Positions 27,482-36,824 of a stretch of 64,000 nucleotides of DNA are shown here, in pieces. The DNA is taken from assembly GCA_963815645.1 (NCBI GenBank), contig CAWFHL010000004.1:1-64000 (forward strand), in the 5' to 3' direction. The notes beneath the pieces were generated by a model. The model saw only the letters and a program-made list of their open reading frames with translations, was not told the origin of the DNA and ran no database searches. The first letter of the stretch is position 1, and every line of letters starts with the position of its first letter. Position numbers and translations under genes: made by a program. This DNA comes from JBBRHQ01 sp963815645. Lineage in GTDB: Bacteria > Actinomycetota > Thermoleophilia > Solirubrobacterales > 70-9.

Positions 27482-28050
27482 GCGTCCGCGAGATCGTCAC
27501 GATCGGCGACCCCGTGCTGCGGGAGCGCAGCCGCAAGGTCCCGGAATCCGAGGTCGGTTCGGAGGAGGTGCAAACGCTGATCGACGACCTGATCGAGACG
27601 ATGCGCTCGGCGGGCGGCGCCGGGCTGGCTGCAAACCAGGTGGGCGAGACCCTGCGGGTCGCGGTGGCCGAGGTCGACGGATCGAATCCTCGCTACCCCT
27701 ACAAGCCGCCCTTCCCGCTGACCGTGATGATCAACCCCGAGGTCGAGCCGCTCGGCGCCGGGACGCTGTTGATCAACGAGGGCTGCCTCTCGATCCCCGA
27801 CCTGCGCGGCGACGTCGAGCGCCATCTTGCGATCGGCTTGCGATACACCGACCGCGACGGAGAGCGGCGAGAGCAGGTGGTCGAGGGGCTTACCGCCGGG
27901 ACCTTCCAGCACGAGGTCGACCACCTCAACGGGTTGCTGGTTCTCGATCGCGCCGACCCTCGCTCCCTGGCGACCTGGGAGCAGTTCGAGCGCCATCGAC
28001 GGGAGGCCTTTCTGGCACGCATCGCCCCCTACGCCAGGGAGCAGGGGTGA
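27478..28050 (+). CDS. def: Peptide deformylase homologue embedded in the hut operon
   Basis: The 190-residue protein carries all three signatures of Fe/Zn peptide deformylases: GAGLAANQVG (residues ~46-55), EGCLSIP with the metal Cys (~101-107) and QHEVDHLNG with the two His ligands and catalytic Glu (~143-151). It starts at TTG 27478, overlapping the hutU stop, and its own stop overlaps the hutF GTG. It is thus translationally locked between hutU and hutF. Classical deformylases remove formyl from nascent Met. Here the operon lacks the N-formylglutamate deformylase HutG although HutF makes N-formylglutamate, so deformylation of N-formylglutamate is an attractive inferred role. A conventional housekeeping role cannot be excluded. 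Family assignment is secure; the pathway role is inference. Confidence 0.9.
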
Positions 28051-29378
28051 GCTCCTACTGGTGCGAGCTGGCCTGGTGTGGTGCCGAGGGGGCGGAGGCC
28101 GGGGTGGTGGTCGAGACCGATGGCGAGCGGATCGCCGCGGTGGGCCGCTCGGCTTCGGCGCCGGCCGGCGCCACCCGTCTAGACGGGCTCACCATCCCGG
28201 GCCTCGCCAACGCTCACTCCCACGCCTTCCAGCGCGCGATCCGCGGCCGCACCCAGTCCGCCGGGCGGGGGGATTTCTGGACCTGGCGCGAGCGGATGTA
28301 CGCGGCGGCCGAAAGCCTCGACCCGGACACATACCTCCCCCTGGCGCGGGCGACCTTCGCCGAGATGGCCGAGGCCGGGATCACCGCAGTGGGCGAGTTC
28401 CACTACCTCCACCACGGCCCGGGCGGGCGGCGCTACGAGGATCCCAACGCGATGGGGGAAGCGGTGATCGAGGCCGCCGCGGCCGCCGGGATCCGGGTGA
28501 CGCTGATCGACGCCTGCTACCTGCACGGCGGCATCGGGCGCGAGCCCGTAGGGGCGCAGCGGTGCTTCTCCGACGGCAGCGCCTCGGCCTGGGCCGAGCG
28601 AGTCGAGCGGCTGCATCCGGGGCCCGGGGCCCGGGTCGGCGCCGCGATCCACAGCGTCCGGGCCGTCGATCCGGACGCGGCGGCCGAGGTCGCCAGTTGG
28701 GCGCGGCAGCGGCGGGCTCCGGTTCACGCCCACCTCTCCGAGCAACCGGCTGAGAACGAGCAGTGCCTCCGCAAGCACGGGATCACCCCGGCTGCGCTGC
28801 TGGCAGGGGCGGGCGCCGTCGGCGCCCGCTTCACCGCGATCCACGCGACTCACCTCGCCGAGGACGATTTCGGCCTCCTGGGCGACGCCGGAGCGGCGGT
28901 CTGCCTCTGCCCGACGACCGAGCGAGACCTCGCCGACGGCGTCGGTCCCGCGGCGCGACTCGGCCGGGCGGGGACGCCGCTCTGCCTCGGCAGCGACTCG
29001 AATGCCGTGATCGACCCCTTCGAGGAGGCCCGGGCGATGGAGATGGACGAGCGGCTGGTCAGCGGAGAGCGCGGGCATCACCGACCGGCCGGCCTGCTGC
29101 GCGCCGCGACCTCGTCGGGCCACGTGGCGATCGGCTGGCCCGAAGCGGGGCGGATCGAGCCGGGCGCGATCGCCGACCTGGTGACGGTTGGGCTCGACTC
29201 GGTGCGGTTGGCCGGTACGGAGCCGGGCGATGCGCTCGCCTCCGTCGTCTTCGCGGGTATCGCCGACGACGTGCGGACGGTGCTCTGCGGGGGGCGAGAG
29301 ATCGTTCGCGACGGCAGGCATGTCTCGATCGACGTCGCCGGGGAGCTGAAGAACGCGATCCGGGGGCTTGGCAAGTGA
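28047..29378 (+). CDS. hutF: Formimidoylglutamate deiminase
   Basis: The 443-residue amidohydrolase-superfamily enzyme hydrolyses N-formimino-L-glutamate to N-formyl-L-glutamate and ammonia. Metal and active-site segments are IPGLANAHSHAFQRAIRGR (~50-68), EFHYLHHGPGG (~117), VHAHLSEQPAENEQC (~225-240), TAIHATHL and CLGSDSNAVIDPFEEAR. These match HutF better than general deaminases. It starts at GTG 28047 in a 4-base GTGA overlap with def, and ends in an identical overlap with hutI. HutF commits the operon to the two-step route via N-formylglutamate rather than the one-step formiminoglutamase. Confidence 0.9.
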   Translation: MSSYWCELAWCGAEGAEAGVVVETDGERIAAVGRSASAPAGATRLDGLTIPGLANAHSHAFQRAIRGRTQSAGRGDFWTWRERMYAAAESLDPDTYLPLARATFAEMAEAGITAVGEFHYLHHGPGGRRYEDPNAMGEAVIEAAAAAGIRVTLIDACYLHGGIGREPVGAQRCFSDGSASAWAERVERLHPGPGARVGAAIHSVRAVDPDAAAEVASWARQRRAPVHAHLSEQPAENEQCLRKHGITPAALLAGAGAVGARFTAIHATHLAEDDFGLLGDAGAAVCLCPTTERDLADGVGPAARLGRAGTPLCLGSDSNAVIDPFEEARAMEMDERLVSGERGHHRPAGLLRAATSSGHVAIGWPEAGRIEPGAIADLVTVGLDSVRLAGTEPGDALASVVFAGIADDVRTVLCGGREIVRDGRHVSIDVAGELKNAIRGLGK

Positions 29379-30553
29379 GCGCCACGGTCCTCGACAACAT
29401 CGGCCTACTGGTCACGAACAATCCCGGGGCGGGGGAGGGGCCACTCGGGATCGTCCGCGACGCCGCCCTGGTGATCGAGGGCGCGAGGGTGTCGGCGGTC
29501 GAGTCTCAGGGGGCGGCCGGCGATCGGCGGATCGACGCCGCGGGCCGGGCGGTGATCCCCGGGTTCGTCGACAGCCATACCCACCTCGTCTTCGCCGGTG
29601 ACCGCTCAGAGGAGTTCGCCGCCCGGATGGCCGGTCAGCCCTATGGGGCCGGTGGAATCCGGATCAGCACCGAGGCGACCCGGGCGGCGAGCCCGGAGGA
29701 ATTGGAGGCACTCACCGCCGAACGCCGCCGCGAAGGGCTGCGGGCTGGGATAACTCACGCCGAGATCAAGTCCGGCTACGGCCTCAACGTCGCCACCGAG
29801 AGGCTCTGCTGCGAGGTCGCCGGCCGCTTCACCGACGACGTCACCTTCCTCGGCGCCCACGTCGTCCCGAGCGAGTACGAGGGGCGGCCCGACGAGTACG
29901 TTGAGCTGGTCTGCGGCGAGATGCTCGAGGCATGCGCGCCGCTCTCGCGCTGGATAGACGTGTTCTGCGAGGAGGGCGCCTTCGACGCCGAGCAGTCCCG
30001 CGCCGTGCTCGAGGCCGGCAGGCACGCCGGACTGGGGATGCGGGTCCACGGCAATCAGCTCGGCGAGGGGCCGGGCGTGGGCCTCGCGGTCGGGCTGGGC
30101 GCGGCATCGGTCGATCACTGCACCTACCTCTCCGACGCCGATGTCGAGGCGCTGGCCGGCGGCGAGACGGTGGCGACCTTCCTACCGGCTACCGACTTCT
30201 CGACCCGCCAGCCCTACCCCGACGCCCGCCGTGTGATCGACGCCGGCGCGAGCGTGGCGATCGCGACCAACACCAACCCGGGCTCGAGCAACACCACCTC
30301 GATGAGCTTCTGCATCGCGCTGGCAGTGCGGGACATGGCGATGAGCGCCGATGAGGCGCTCGCCGCCGCGACCCTCGGCGGGGCCAAAGCACTGCGGCGC
30401 GACGACATCGGCCTGCTCTCCCCGGGTTCCCGGGCCGATGCCGCCGTGCTCGACGCCGCCTCGCACACCGACCTCGTCTACCGGCCCGGGGTGCCGCTGA
30501 TCGCGATGACGGTCTGCGGCGGCGAGATCGCCTGGCAGGCGGAGGGTTCCTGA
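29375..30553 (+). CDS. hutI: Imidazolonepropionase
   Basis: The 392-residue amidohydrolase opens the ring of 4-imidazolone-5-propionate to N-formimino-L-glutamate, the third step of histidine degradation. Family motifs are IPGFVDSHTHLVFAGDRSEEF (metal His pair, ~54), IKSGYGLN (~130), GNQLGEGPG (~224) and ATNTNPGSSNTTSM with the metal Asp region (~290). The length is slightly short of the ~400-residue norm but the fold is complete. It starts at GTG 29375, overlapping hutF by four bases. It is the last recognised hut gene, 35 bases before the acyltransferase gene. Confidence 0.94.
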   Translation: MSATVLDNIGLLVTNNPGAGEGPLGIVRDAALVIEGARVSAVESQGAAGDRRIDAAGRAVIPGFVDSHTHLVFAGDRSEEFAARMAGQPYGAGGIRISTEATRAASPEELEALTAERRREGLRAGITHAEIKSGYGLNVATERLCCEVAGRFTDDVTFLGAHVVPSEYEGRPDEYVELVCGEMLEACAPLSRWIDVFCEEGAFDAEQSRAVLEAGRHAGLGMRVHGNQLGEGPGVGLAVGLGAASVDHCTYLSDADVEALAGGETVATFLPATDFSTRQPYPDARRVIDAGASVAIATNTNPGSSNTTSMSFCIALAVRDMAMSADEALAAATLGGAKALRRDDIGLLSPGSRADAAVLDAASHTDLVYRPGVPLIAMTVCGGEIAWQAEGS

Positions 30554-30588
30554 CCCGGAAGGCGGCGGCAGGGGGGATAATCCCCGTG

Positions 30589-32058
30589 ATGGCAGAGGCC
30601 GAGACCCTGAGCGCGCTCGACGCCACCTTCCTCGAGCTCGAGGAAGCGGACGAGAGCGCTCACATGCACATCGGGGGGATTATGATCTTCGACCCCCTCC
30701 CAGAGGGTGGCGCCCCCGCGCCGGACGCGGTCGCCCGCCGCCTCTCCCGGCGGCTCGGCGTCCTGCCCCGATACCGCCAGCGTCTTTCGGAGCCGCGCAC
30801 CGGCGGCATCCATTGGCCAAGCTGGCAGCGCGACCCCGGCTTCGACATCGCGAGGCACGTTCGCCGCGCTGCGGTCGCCTCTCCGGGAGGCGAGGCCGAG
30901 CTGCTCGACTGGGCCGGCGAGTACTTCTCCCAGCGGCTCGATCGTCGCCGACCGCTCTGGGACATGGTCGTCCTGGAGGGCCTCTCGGGCGGGCGCTGGG
31001 CTCTAGTAAGCAAGACCCATCACTGCATGGTTGACGGAGTCGGCTCGGTCAGTGCCACAAACCTCCTACTCGACGCGGAGCCGGTCCCGCCCGGGGGACC
31101 TGAGGTCGGCGAGCCGCCTCGCGAAGACGGCGCCGAGGACGAGGGATCACGAGGGATCGGCGGCGCGACGCGCTCGTTCGCCTCGAGCGCGATCGGGGTG
31201 GCGGGTGCCGCGGCGCGGTTCCCCTTCCACCTGGCGCGCGCCGGTGCAGGTGTGCTCATGCATCCGGACCGCACCCGCGATGCGCTCGAGCGATCCCGTG
31301 CGGTGGTCGAGATGATGGTCCGGGACGAGATCGATGCCGCCCCCCACACGAGCCTCAACGAGCCGATCGGGGCCCACCGCCGCCTGGCCCTGATGAGCCT
31401 GCCGCTGGAAGAGCTCAAGCAGATCTACCGCGCGCTCGGCGGGACCCTTAACGACGTCGTCCTCGCGATTGCCGCCGGTGGCTTCCGTGACCTCTTCGAA
31501 GAGCGCGGCGAGCCGCCACCTGAGCAGGGGCTGAGGGCGATGGTGCCGGTGAACATCAGGGCCGCCGGCGAGCACCTGGAACTCGGAAACCATGTCAGCT
31601 CCCTGTTCGTCCACCTTCCCGTCTCCGAAGCGGACCCCATGCGCCGGTACCGGGCCCAGATCAAGGAGGCCGAGGCGCTGAAGGCGGGAAGGCAGGGAAT
31701 GGGGTCGAAGACGCTGATCGACGTCGCCGCCCTTGCGCCGCCGGCGATCCACAGCTTTCTGGCCAGGTCGCTTTTCGCGACCCGCCTCTTCAACGTGACC
31801 ATCACCAACGTACCGGGGCCGCCGCAGACGCTGTACGCGTTCGGCTCGCGGATGCAGGCCGTCTGGCCGCTGGTACCGATCGCCGCCGAGCATGCGGTGG
31901 GTATCGCCGTGTTCAGCTACGCCGGCGATCTCTTTTTCTGCGTCAACGCGGATCGAGACAGCACCCCGGATTTGCCGGTGCTACGCGATGGGATGTATAG
32001 CGCCTTCCAGGATCTGAGCCAGCGCGCCGGAGTCGAGATCCGTCAGGCCGGGGGTTGA
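30589..32058 (+). CDS. Wax ester synthase / diacylglycerol acyltransferase (WS/DGAT)
   Basis: The 489-residue enzyme transfers acyl groups from acyl-CoA to fatty alcohols or diacylglycerol, forming storage wax esters or triacylglycerol at the membrane/lipid-droplet surface. The catalytic HHCMVDG motif is at ~144-150. The N-terminal LSALDATFLELEEADESAHMHIGG and later NVTITNVPGPPQTLYAFG and PLVPIAAEHAVGIAVFSYAGDLFF blocks are all typical. ATG 30589 is taken as the start; the GTG immediately before it is an alternative. It follows hutI in the same direction after 35 bases, so read-through from the hut promoter is possible, though a separate lipid-storage role is expected. Confidence 0.9.
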   Translation: MAEAETLSALDATFLELEEADESAHMHIGGIMIFDPLPEGGAPAPDAVARRLSRRLGVLPRYRQRLSEPRTGGIHWPSWQRDPGFDIARHVRRAAVASPGGEAELLDWAGEYFSQRLDRRRPLWDMVVLEGLSGGRWALVSKTHHCMVDGVGSVSATNLLLDAEPVPPGGPEVGEPPREDGAEDEGSRGIGGATRSFASSAIGVAGAAARFPFHLARAGAGVLMHPDRTRDALERSRAVVEMMVRDEIDAAPHTSLNEPIGAHRRLALMSLPLEELKQIYRALGGTLNDVVLAIAAGGFRDLFEERGEPPPEQGLRAMVPVNIRAAGEHLELGNHVSSLFVHLPVSEADPMRRYRAQIKEAEALKAGRQGMGSKTLIDVAALAPPAIHSFLARSLFATRLFNVTITNVPGPPQTLYAFGSRMQAVWPLVPIAAEHAVGIAVFSYAGDLFFCVNADRDSTPDLPVLRDGMYSAFQDLSQRAGVEIRQAGG

Positions 32059-32236
32059 TCCTGCGCTCCGACCGACCGCGGTCACTTGCGGGGGCGAGGC
32101 AGGACGATCACCGGCAGCGGGCGGAGCGGATGATCATCGAGGAGGTGCTTCCCAGCAGCACGCTGCGCAGCGGCCCGTACCTTCCCGACCTCCATCACCC
32201 GCGGCAGGCTAACGTTGGCGGAGCGGAGGTGAACCG

Positions 32237-33370
32237 ATGCGGGTGATCGAGCGTGACGGAATTGACGGTCTCCTCGGCGCCCTGCGGCGCCGCGGTTACC
32301 GCACCGTGGGCCCGGTGCTGCGCGACGCGGCGATCGTCTACGACGAGATCTCCTCATCCGCAGACCTTCCCATGGGCTGGACAGACCACCAGGACGGTGG
32401 CACATACAGGGTCGAGCCCCGCTCCGATGATGCGCTGTTTGGCTACGCCGTTGGCCCGCACTCCTGGAAGCGCTTCCTGCACCCGCCGCGACTGCGGCTG
32501 TTCAAGGCGCGCCGCAACCGCGGGGAGTCGGGATTTGAGGTGTCAGAGGAGCCCGAGGAGGAGGCGCTCCGCTACGCCTTCATCGGGGTACGCTCGTGCG
32601 AGCTGCACGCGATCGCGATCCAGGACCGGGTGATGGCCGGCGGATCGTTCCCCGACCCTGGCTACGTCTCCCGGCGTGAGGGGGCCTTCATCGTCGCCGT
32701 CAACTGCGGCGAGGCCGGCGGAACCTGTTTCTGCGTCTCGATGGAAACCGGGCCGCGGGCCGAGTCCGGCTACGACCTTGCGCTCACCGAGGTGCTCGAG
32801 GATGGCCGCCATTACTTCACGGTGGAGGCCGGCAGCAGGGCGGGGGAGGAGGTGCTCGCAGATATCGGCAGCAAAGCCGCCGAGCCGGGCGAGCGGGAGG
32901 CCTCCCTCGGCGCCAGCGCCCGGGCCGTTGCCCAGATGGGGAGGGAGCTCGAGACCGATGGGCTACGGGAGCTGCTGGAGCGAAACCTCGAGCATCCACG
33001 CTGGGACGAGGTCTCGGAGCGCTGCCTGACCTGCGGCAATTGCACGATGGTCTGCCCAACCTGCTTCTGCACCAGCGTCGAGGACGTCACCGACGTCACC
33101 GGTGAGGAGGCCGAGCGCTGGCGCGAATGGGACTCCTGCTTCAGCCTCGACTTCTCCTACGTCGGGAACGGCAGCGTCCGCAGCAGCTCCCGTTCGCGCT
33201 ACCGGCAGTGGATGACCCACAAGCTGGGTACATGGTGGGATCAGTTCGGAACCTCGGGATGCGTCGGTTGCGGCCGCTGCATCACCTGGTGCCCGGTGGC
33301 GATCGACATCACCGAGGAGGCCGCCGCGATCCGCGCCAGCGACGGGGCGACTGGGAAGGAGCCGCGATGA
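32237..33370 (+). CDS. hydB: Group 3b [NiFe] hydrogenase beta subunit, 4Fe-4S
   Basis: The 377-residue protein matches the beta subunit of sulfhydrogenase-type (group 3b) hydrogenases. It has an N-terminal domain with IGVRSCELHAIAIQDRV and CGEAGGTCFC. The C-terminal electron-transfer part has two [4Fe-4S] motifs, CLTCGNCTMVCPTCFC (~265-280) and CVGCGRCITWCPV (~345-357). It carries electrons between the NiFe centre side and the gamma flavoprotein in the cytosol. It is the first gene of the operon, and its stop overlaps the next start (ATGA). The order beta-(cNMP)-gamma-delta-alpha matches that of Pyrococcus hydBGDA, with one gene inserted. Confidence 0.88.
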   Translation: MRVIERDGIDGLLGALRRRGYRTVGPVLRDAAIVYDEISSSADLPMGWTDHQDGGTYRVEPRSDDALFGYAVGPHSWKRFLHPPRLRLFKARRNRGESGFEVSEEPEEEALRYAFIGVRSCELHAIAIQDRVMAGGSFPDPGYVSRREGAFIVAVNCGEAGGTCFCVSMETGPRAESGYDLALTEVLEDGRHYFTVEAGSRAGEEVLADIGSKAAEPGEREASLGASARAVAQMGRELETDGLRELLERNLEHPRWDEVSERCLTCGNCTMVCPTCFCTSVEDVTDVTGEEAERWREWDSCFSLDFSYVGNGSVRSSSRSRYRQWMTHKLGTWWDQFGTSGCVGCGRCITWCPVAIDITEEAAAIRASDGATGKEPR

Positions 33371-33849
33371 AGACGAAGGGAATCTCCGAGCTGCTGGCGG
33401 AGGTCGGCGCGTTCGGGAGCCTTGGAGCCGACCACCTGGAGCTGATCGCCGGCTGTGGCGCCAACCGCAGCCTCGAGGAGGGGGCCTACCTGTTCCGCGA
33501 GGGCGAGCCGGCCGACTCCTTCTACGTCACCCGGCACGGGCGCGTGACCCTGGAGATCTTCGTTCCCGGCCGGGGGCCGGTGGCGGTGGAGACGATCGGC
33601 CCGGGCGAGGTGATCGGCTGGTCCTGGCTCTTCGACCCCTTTCGCTGGCACATGGATGCCCGAGTCATCGAGCACGGCTCGGCGATCGGCTTCGACGGCT
33701 CCTGCCTGCGAGGGAAGTGCGAGTCCGATCACGACCTCGGCTACGAGCTGATGAAGCAGTTCGCGACGTTGCTGATCGAGCGCATGCAGGCGACTCGCCT
33801 CCGGCTCCTCGATGTCTACGGGCATGCCCCAGCCACTGCCGCGGACTGA
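33367..33849 (+). CDS. Cyclic-nucleotide-binding domain protein in the hydrogenase operon
   Basis: The 160-residue protein is a single cNMP-binding (CRP-type) beta-barrel: a N-terminal helix, then LEEGAYLFREGEPADSFYVTRHGRVTLEIF, then the phosphate-binding-cassette position GPGEVIGWSWLFDP, and a C-terminal helix (YELMKQFATLLIERMQATRLRLL). No helix-turn-helix follows, so it is not a DNA-binding CRP. The PBC lacks the usual GELAL...R(T/S)A sequence, so cAMP binding is uncertain. It overlaps hydB by four bases and hydG by ~26, implying tight co-expression. Similar proteins are known in mycobacterial-type group 3b operons; the role, perhaps a regulatory or structural subunit, is unproven. Confidence 0.8.
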   Translation: MKTKGISELLAEVGAFGSLGADHLELIAGCGANRSLEEGAYLFREGEPADSFYVTRHGRVTLEIFVPGRGPVAVETIGPGEVIGWSWLFDPFRWHMDARVIEHGSAIGFDGSCLRGKCESDHDLGYELMKQFATLLIERMQATRLRLLDVYGHAPATAAD

Positions 33850-34699
33850 GCCCGCCGCGGGCGCCGCCGGAGGCGCTGCCCCGATGGTGCCGGAGACCTT
33901 CCGGGTCAGCGCCCGTCGCCAGGAGACCCCGGACACCTGGACGCTCGACCTCGAGCCCGCCGGAGGCGATGGGGGATTTGCCTTCGGCCCCGGGCAGTTC
34001 AACATGATCTACGCCTTCGGGGTCGGCGAGGTGCCGATCTCGATCGCCGGCGATCCCTCCGGCGAGGGCCCGCTGGTCCACACGGTGCGGGAGGTGGGGG
34101 CCGTCTCGGCGGCGATCTGCGCTGCCGAGCCGGGCGAGGTCCTCGGGATCCGCGGGCCCTTCGGCAGCTCGTGGCCGCTCGCCGAGGCCGAGGGCGGGGA
34201 CTTGGCGATCGTCGCCGGCGGCGTCGGCCTCGCCCCGCTTCGCTCGACCGTGCTCACCGCGCTCTCAGCCCGCGAGCGCTTCCGGCGGGTTCTCCTCTTC
34301 TATGGCAGCCGCGAGCCCGAGCAGCTCCTCTTCCGCACCGAGCTGCAGGCCTGGGCTGCTGACCCGGCGATCGAGTTGAGCGTCACGGTCGATACCGCCA
34401 CCGGAGCCTGGGCCGGCGAGGTCGGCCTGGTCACGAAGCCGATCGGCCGCGCCGACCTCGACCCGACCCGGACGGTGGCGATGCTCTGCGGGCCGGAGGT
34501 GATGATGCGCTTCGGCGCGCGGGCACTACTCGACCGAGGCCTTGAGCCGGAGCGGATTCACATCTCTATGGAGCGCAACATGAAATGCGCGATCACCCAC
34601 TGCGGGCGCTGCCAGTTCGGCCCCACCTTCATCTGCCGGGAAGGGGCGGTGTTGCGCTTCGGCGACATCGAGGAGATCTTTGAGGTGCGCGAGCTGTGA
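33824..34699 (+). CDS. hydG: Group 3b hydrogenase gamma subunit, FAD/NAD(P)- and 2Fe-2S-binding
   Basis: The ~291-residue ferredoxin-NADP reductase-like protein has an FAD-binding barrel (GPGQFNMIYAFGVGEVPISIAGD) and the nucleotide-binding segment IVAGGVGLAPLRSTVL. A LLFYGSREPEQLLF strand and the CGPEVMMRF motif follow. A C-terminal [2Fe-2S] motif with Cys spaced as in CAITHCGRCQFGPTFIC resembles PyrK/DHODB. It passes electrons between NADP(H) and the Fe-S chain. The start is uncertain: ATG 33824 overlaps the previous gene, while ATG 33884 (MVPETFRVSARR) matches the conserved core more tightly. The gene overlaps hydD by four bases. Confidence 0.87.
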   Translation: MPQPLPRTEPAAGAAGGAAPMVPETFRVSARRQETPDTWTLDLEPAGGDGGFAFGPGQFNMIYAFGVGEVPISIAGDPSGEGPLVHTVREVGAVSAAICAAEPGEVLGIRGPFGSSWPLAEAEGGDLAIVAGGVGLAPLRSTVLTALSARERFRRVLLFYGSREPEQLLFRTELQAWAADPAIELSVTVDTATGAWAGEVGLVTKPIGRADLDPTRTVAMLCGPEVMMRFGARALLDRGLEPERIHISMERNMKCAITHCGRCQFGPTFICREGAVLRFGDIEEIFEVREL

Positions 34700-35499
34700 G
34701 CGGCGCCGAAGAGGCGGCGCGCCCGAAGCTGGCGGTCTGGAAGTTCGCCTCCTGCGACGGCTGCCAGCTCAGCCTGCTCGATTGCGAAGACGAGGTCCTC
34801 GCGCTTAGCGGTGAGATCGAGATCGCCTACTTCCTCGAGGCGCGGCGGGCTACCGTCGAAGGCCCCTACGACATCTCCCTGGTCGAGGGCTCGATCACCA
34901 CAGAGCACGACGCCGAACGGATCCGAGAGGTCAGGGCGGTCTCGAAGCGCCTGGTCACGATCGGTGCCTGCGCGACCGCCGGGGGAATCCAGGCCCTGCG
35001 CAATTTCGCCGATACCGAGGAGTTCGTCGCCGCCGTCTACGCCGCCCCGTCCTACATCTCGACCCTGGCGACCTCGACCCCGATCAGCGCCCACGTCCAG
35101 GTCGACTACGAGCTCCAGGGCTGCCCGATCAACAAGCTCCAGCTGCTCGAGGTGCTTGGGGCCTACCTTGCTGGACGGCGCCCCGCGATCCCCTCCACAA
35201 GCGTCTGCATGGAGTGCAAGCGGGCCGGCAACGTCTGCGTCATGGTCGCCCACGGCACACCGTGCCTCGGCCCCGTGACCCACGCCGGCTGCGGCGCCAT
35301 CTGCCCCTCATATCACCGCGGCTGCTACGGCTGTTACGGGCCGATGGAGTCGCCGAACACCGAATCGCTGGCGGGCTGGATGCGAGACCGCCTCGGCTCG
35401 GAGCGCCCGCAGCTGCTCCGGTCCTTTCGCACCTATAACGCAAACTCGCCGGCCTTCCGCGCCGAGAGTGAGCGCCAGGAGGGGGCCAAGGGTGGGTGA
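34696..35499 (+). CDS. hydD: Group 3b [NiFe] hydrogenase delta (small) subunit
   Basis: The 267-residue protein is the electron-transferring small subunit that contacts the NiFe large subunit. Fe-S ligand positions are visible as FASCDGCQLSLLD (proximal cluster, ~19-31), GACATAGG, GCPINKLQLLE and CMECKRAGNVC, plus a C-terminal group AGCGAICPSYHRGCYGCYGP. There is no Tat signal, which agrees with a cytosolic enzyme. It starts at GTG 34696, overlapping the gamma gene, and ends seven bases inside the alpha gene. The frame is intact. Confidence 0.9.
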   Translation: MSGAEEAARPKLAVWKFASCDGCQLSLLDCEDEVLALSGEIEIAYFLEARRATVEGPYDISLVEGSITTEHDAERIREVRAVSKRLVTIGACATAGGIQALRNFADTEEFVAAVYAAPSYISTLATSTPISAHVQVDYELQGCPINKLQLLEVLGAYLAGRRPAIPSTSVCMECKRAGNVCVMVAHGTPCLGPVTHAGCGAICPSYHRGCYGCYGPMESPNTESLAGWMRDRLGSERPQLLRSFRTYNANSPAFRAESERQEGAKGG

Positions 35500-36824
35500 G
35501 GCGTCCGAGAACCCCGGCGACCGGGTCGTCGGAACGCGGACCATCCGCACCCCCGCATTGGCCCGGGTCGAGGGCGAGGGTGAGATGTACGTGCGGTTGC
35601 AGGGCTCGGAGGTGCTCGACGTGCAGCTCCGCATCTACGAGCCGCCGCGCCTCTTCGAGGCGCTCCTCCGCGACCGCGAGCTGGGGGAGGCGGTCGACAT
35701 CACCGCCCGGATCTGCGGTATCTGCCCGGTCGCCTACCAGATGAGCGCCTGCGAGGCGATGGAGGACGCCCTCGGGGTCGAGCTCGACCGAGGTCTCCGC
35801 GCTCTGCGCCGCCTGATCTATTGCGGGGAGTGGATCGAGAGCCACACCCTGCACCTCTACCTGCTTCACGCGCCCGACTTCCTTGGCTATGAGAGCGGCT
35901 TCGCGATGGCCGCCGAGCACGGCGAGATCGTGGAGCGGGGATTGCGGACCAAGAAGGCGGGCAACGAGCTGATCAAGGCGATCGGAGGCCGCGAGATCCA
36001 CCCGATCAACGTTCGCGTCGGCGGCTTCTATCGGACCCCCGAGCGCTCGCGAGCTGGCGCCGCTGCGCGAGAAGCTCGAGCGGGGCCGCGAGGAGGCGCT
36101 GGAGACGGTTCTCTGGACGGCGCAGCTGCCCTTCCCGGAGATCGAGCACGACTACGAGTTCGTCTCGCTGCGGTCGACCGGGGCAGGCGAGTACCCGATT
36201 GACCGTGGCCGGATCGTCTCCTCGCACGGGATCGACATCGATGCGGCCCACTTCGACGAGGTCTTCGAAGAGGTCCACGTCGAGCACTCGACCGCGCTTC
36301 ACGCCCGAGTCCGTGAGCGCGGCGCCTACCTGGCGGGGCCGATGGCGCGCTTCAACCTCAACCGCGACCGGCTCTCACCGGTGGCTGCCGAGGCGGCTGC
36401 GGAGGCGGGGATCGGCGAGGGCACCCTCAATCCCTTCCGAAGCATCGTCGTCCGGGCGGTGGAGCTCGTCTATGCCTTCGACGAGGCGCTGCGGATCATC
36501 GACGCCTACGAACCGCCCGACTCGCCCGCGGTGCAGGCCGAGCCACGCGCCGCGGTGGGGCACGGGGTGACCGAGGCGCCGCGCGGGCTGCTCTATCACC
36601 GCTACGAGATCACCGAGGACGGCCGCATAGCGGCGGCGCGGATCGTGCCGCCGACCTCACAGAACCAGCGCTCGATTGAGGAAGACCTGGAGCGCCTGGT
36701 CGCCGCCAACGCCGGCCTCGACGACGAGGAGCTCCAGCTGCGCTGCGAGCAGGCGATACGCAACTACGACCCGTGCATCTCCTGCTCGACACACTTCCTG
36801 CGGCTCGAGATCGACCGCGAATGA
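35492..36824 (+). CDS. hydA: Group 3b [NiFe] hydrogenase alpha (large, catalytic) subunit, one frameshift
   Basis: The GTG at 35492, ten bases after AGGAGG, opens the catalytic subunit. The L1 nickel-binding motif RICGICPV is at ~residue 73. The L2 motif DPCISCSTHFL is near the C-terminus, followed by the short tail RLEIDRE that the maturation protease would remove after His. Near 36050 the frame changes: GGFYRTPERS is followed by the correct continuation ELAPLREKLERG one frame later, consistent with one extra C in TCGCGAG. All four Ni-coordinating Cys are retained. Since the rest of the operon is intact, a sequencing indel is more likely than gene death. A real frameshift would abolish hydrogenase activity. 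Confidence 0.9.

Noticed and set aside
30573..30585. GGGGATAATCCCC palindrome just before the WS/DGAT start
   Set aside because: It is short and overlaps the probable ribosome-binding region. It could be chance, and no second copy with the same arrangement was seen.
32059..32236. Short frames on both strands between WS/DGAT and hydB
   Set aside because: Neither the plus-strand 63-codon frame nor the minus-strand frame shows an RBS or recognisable sequence. It is treated as the hydrogenase operon leader.
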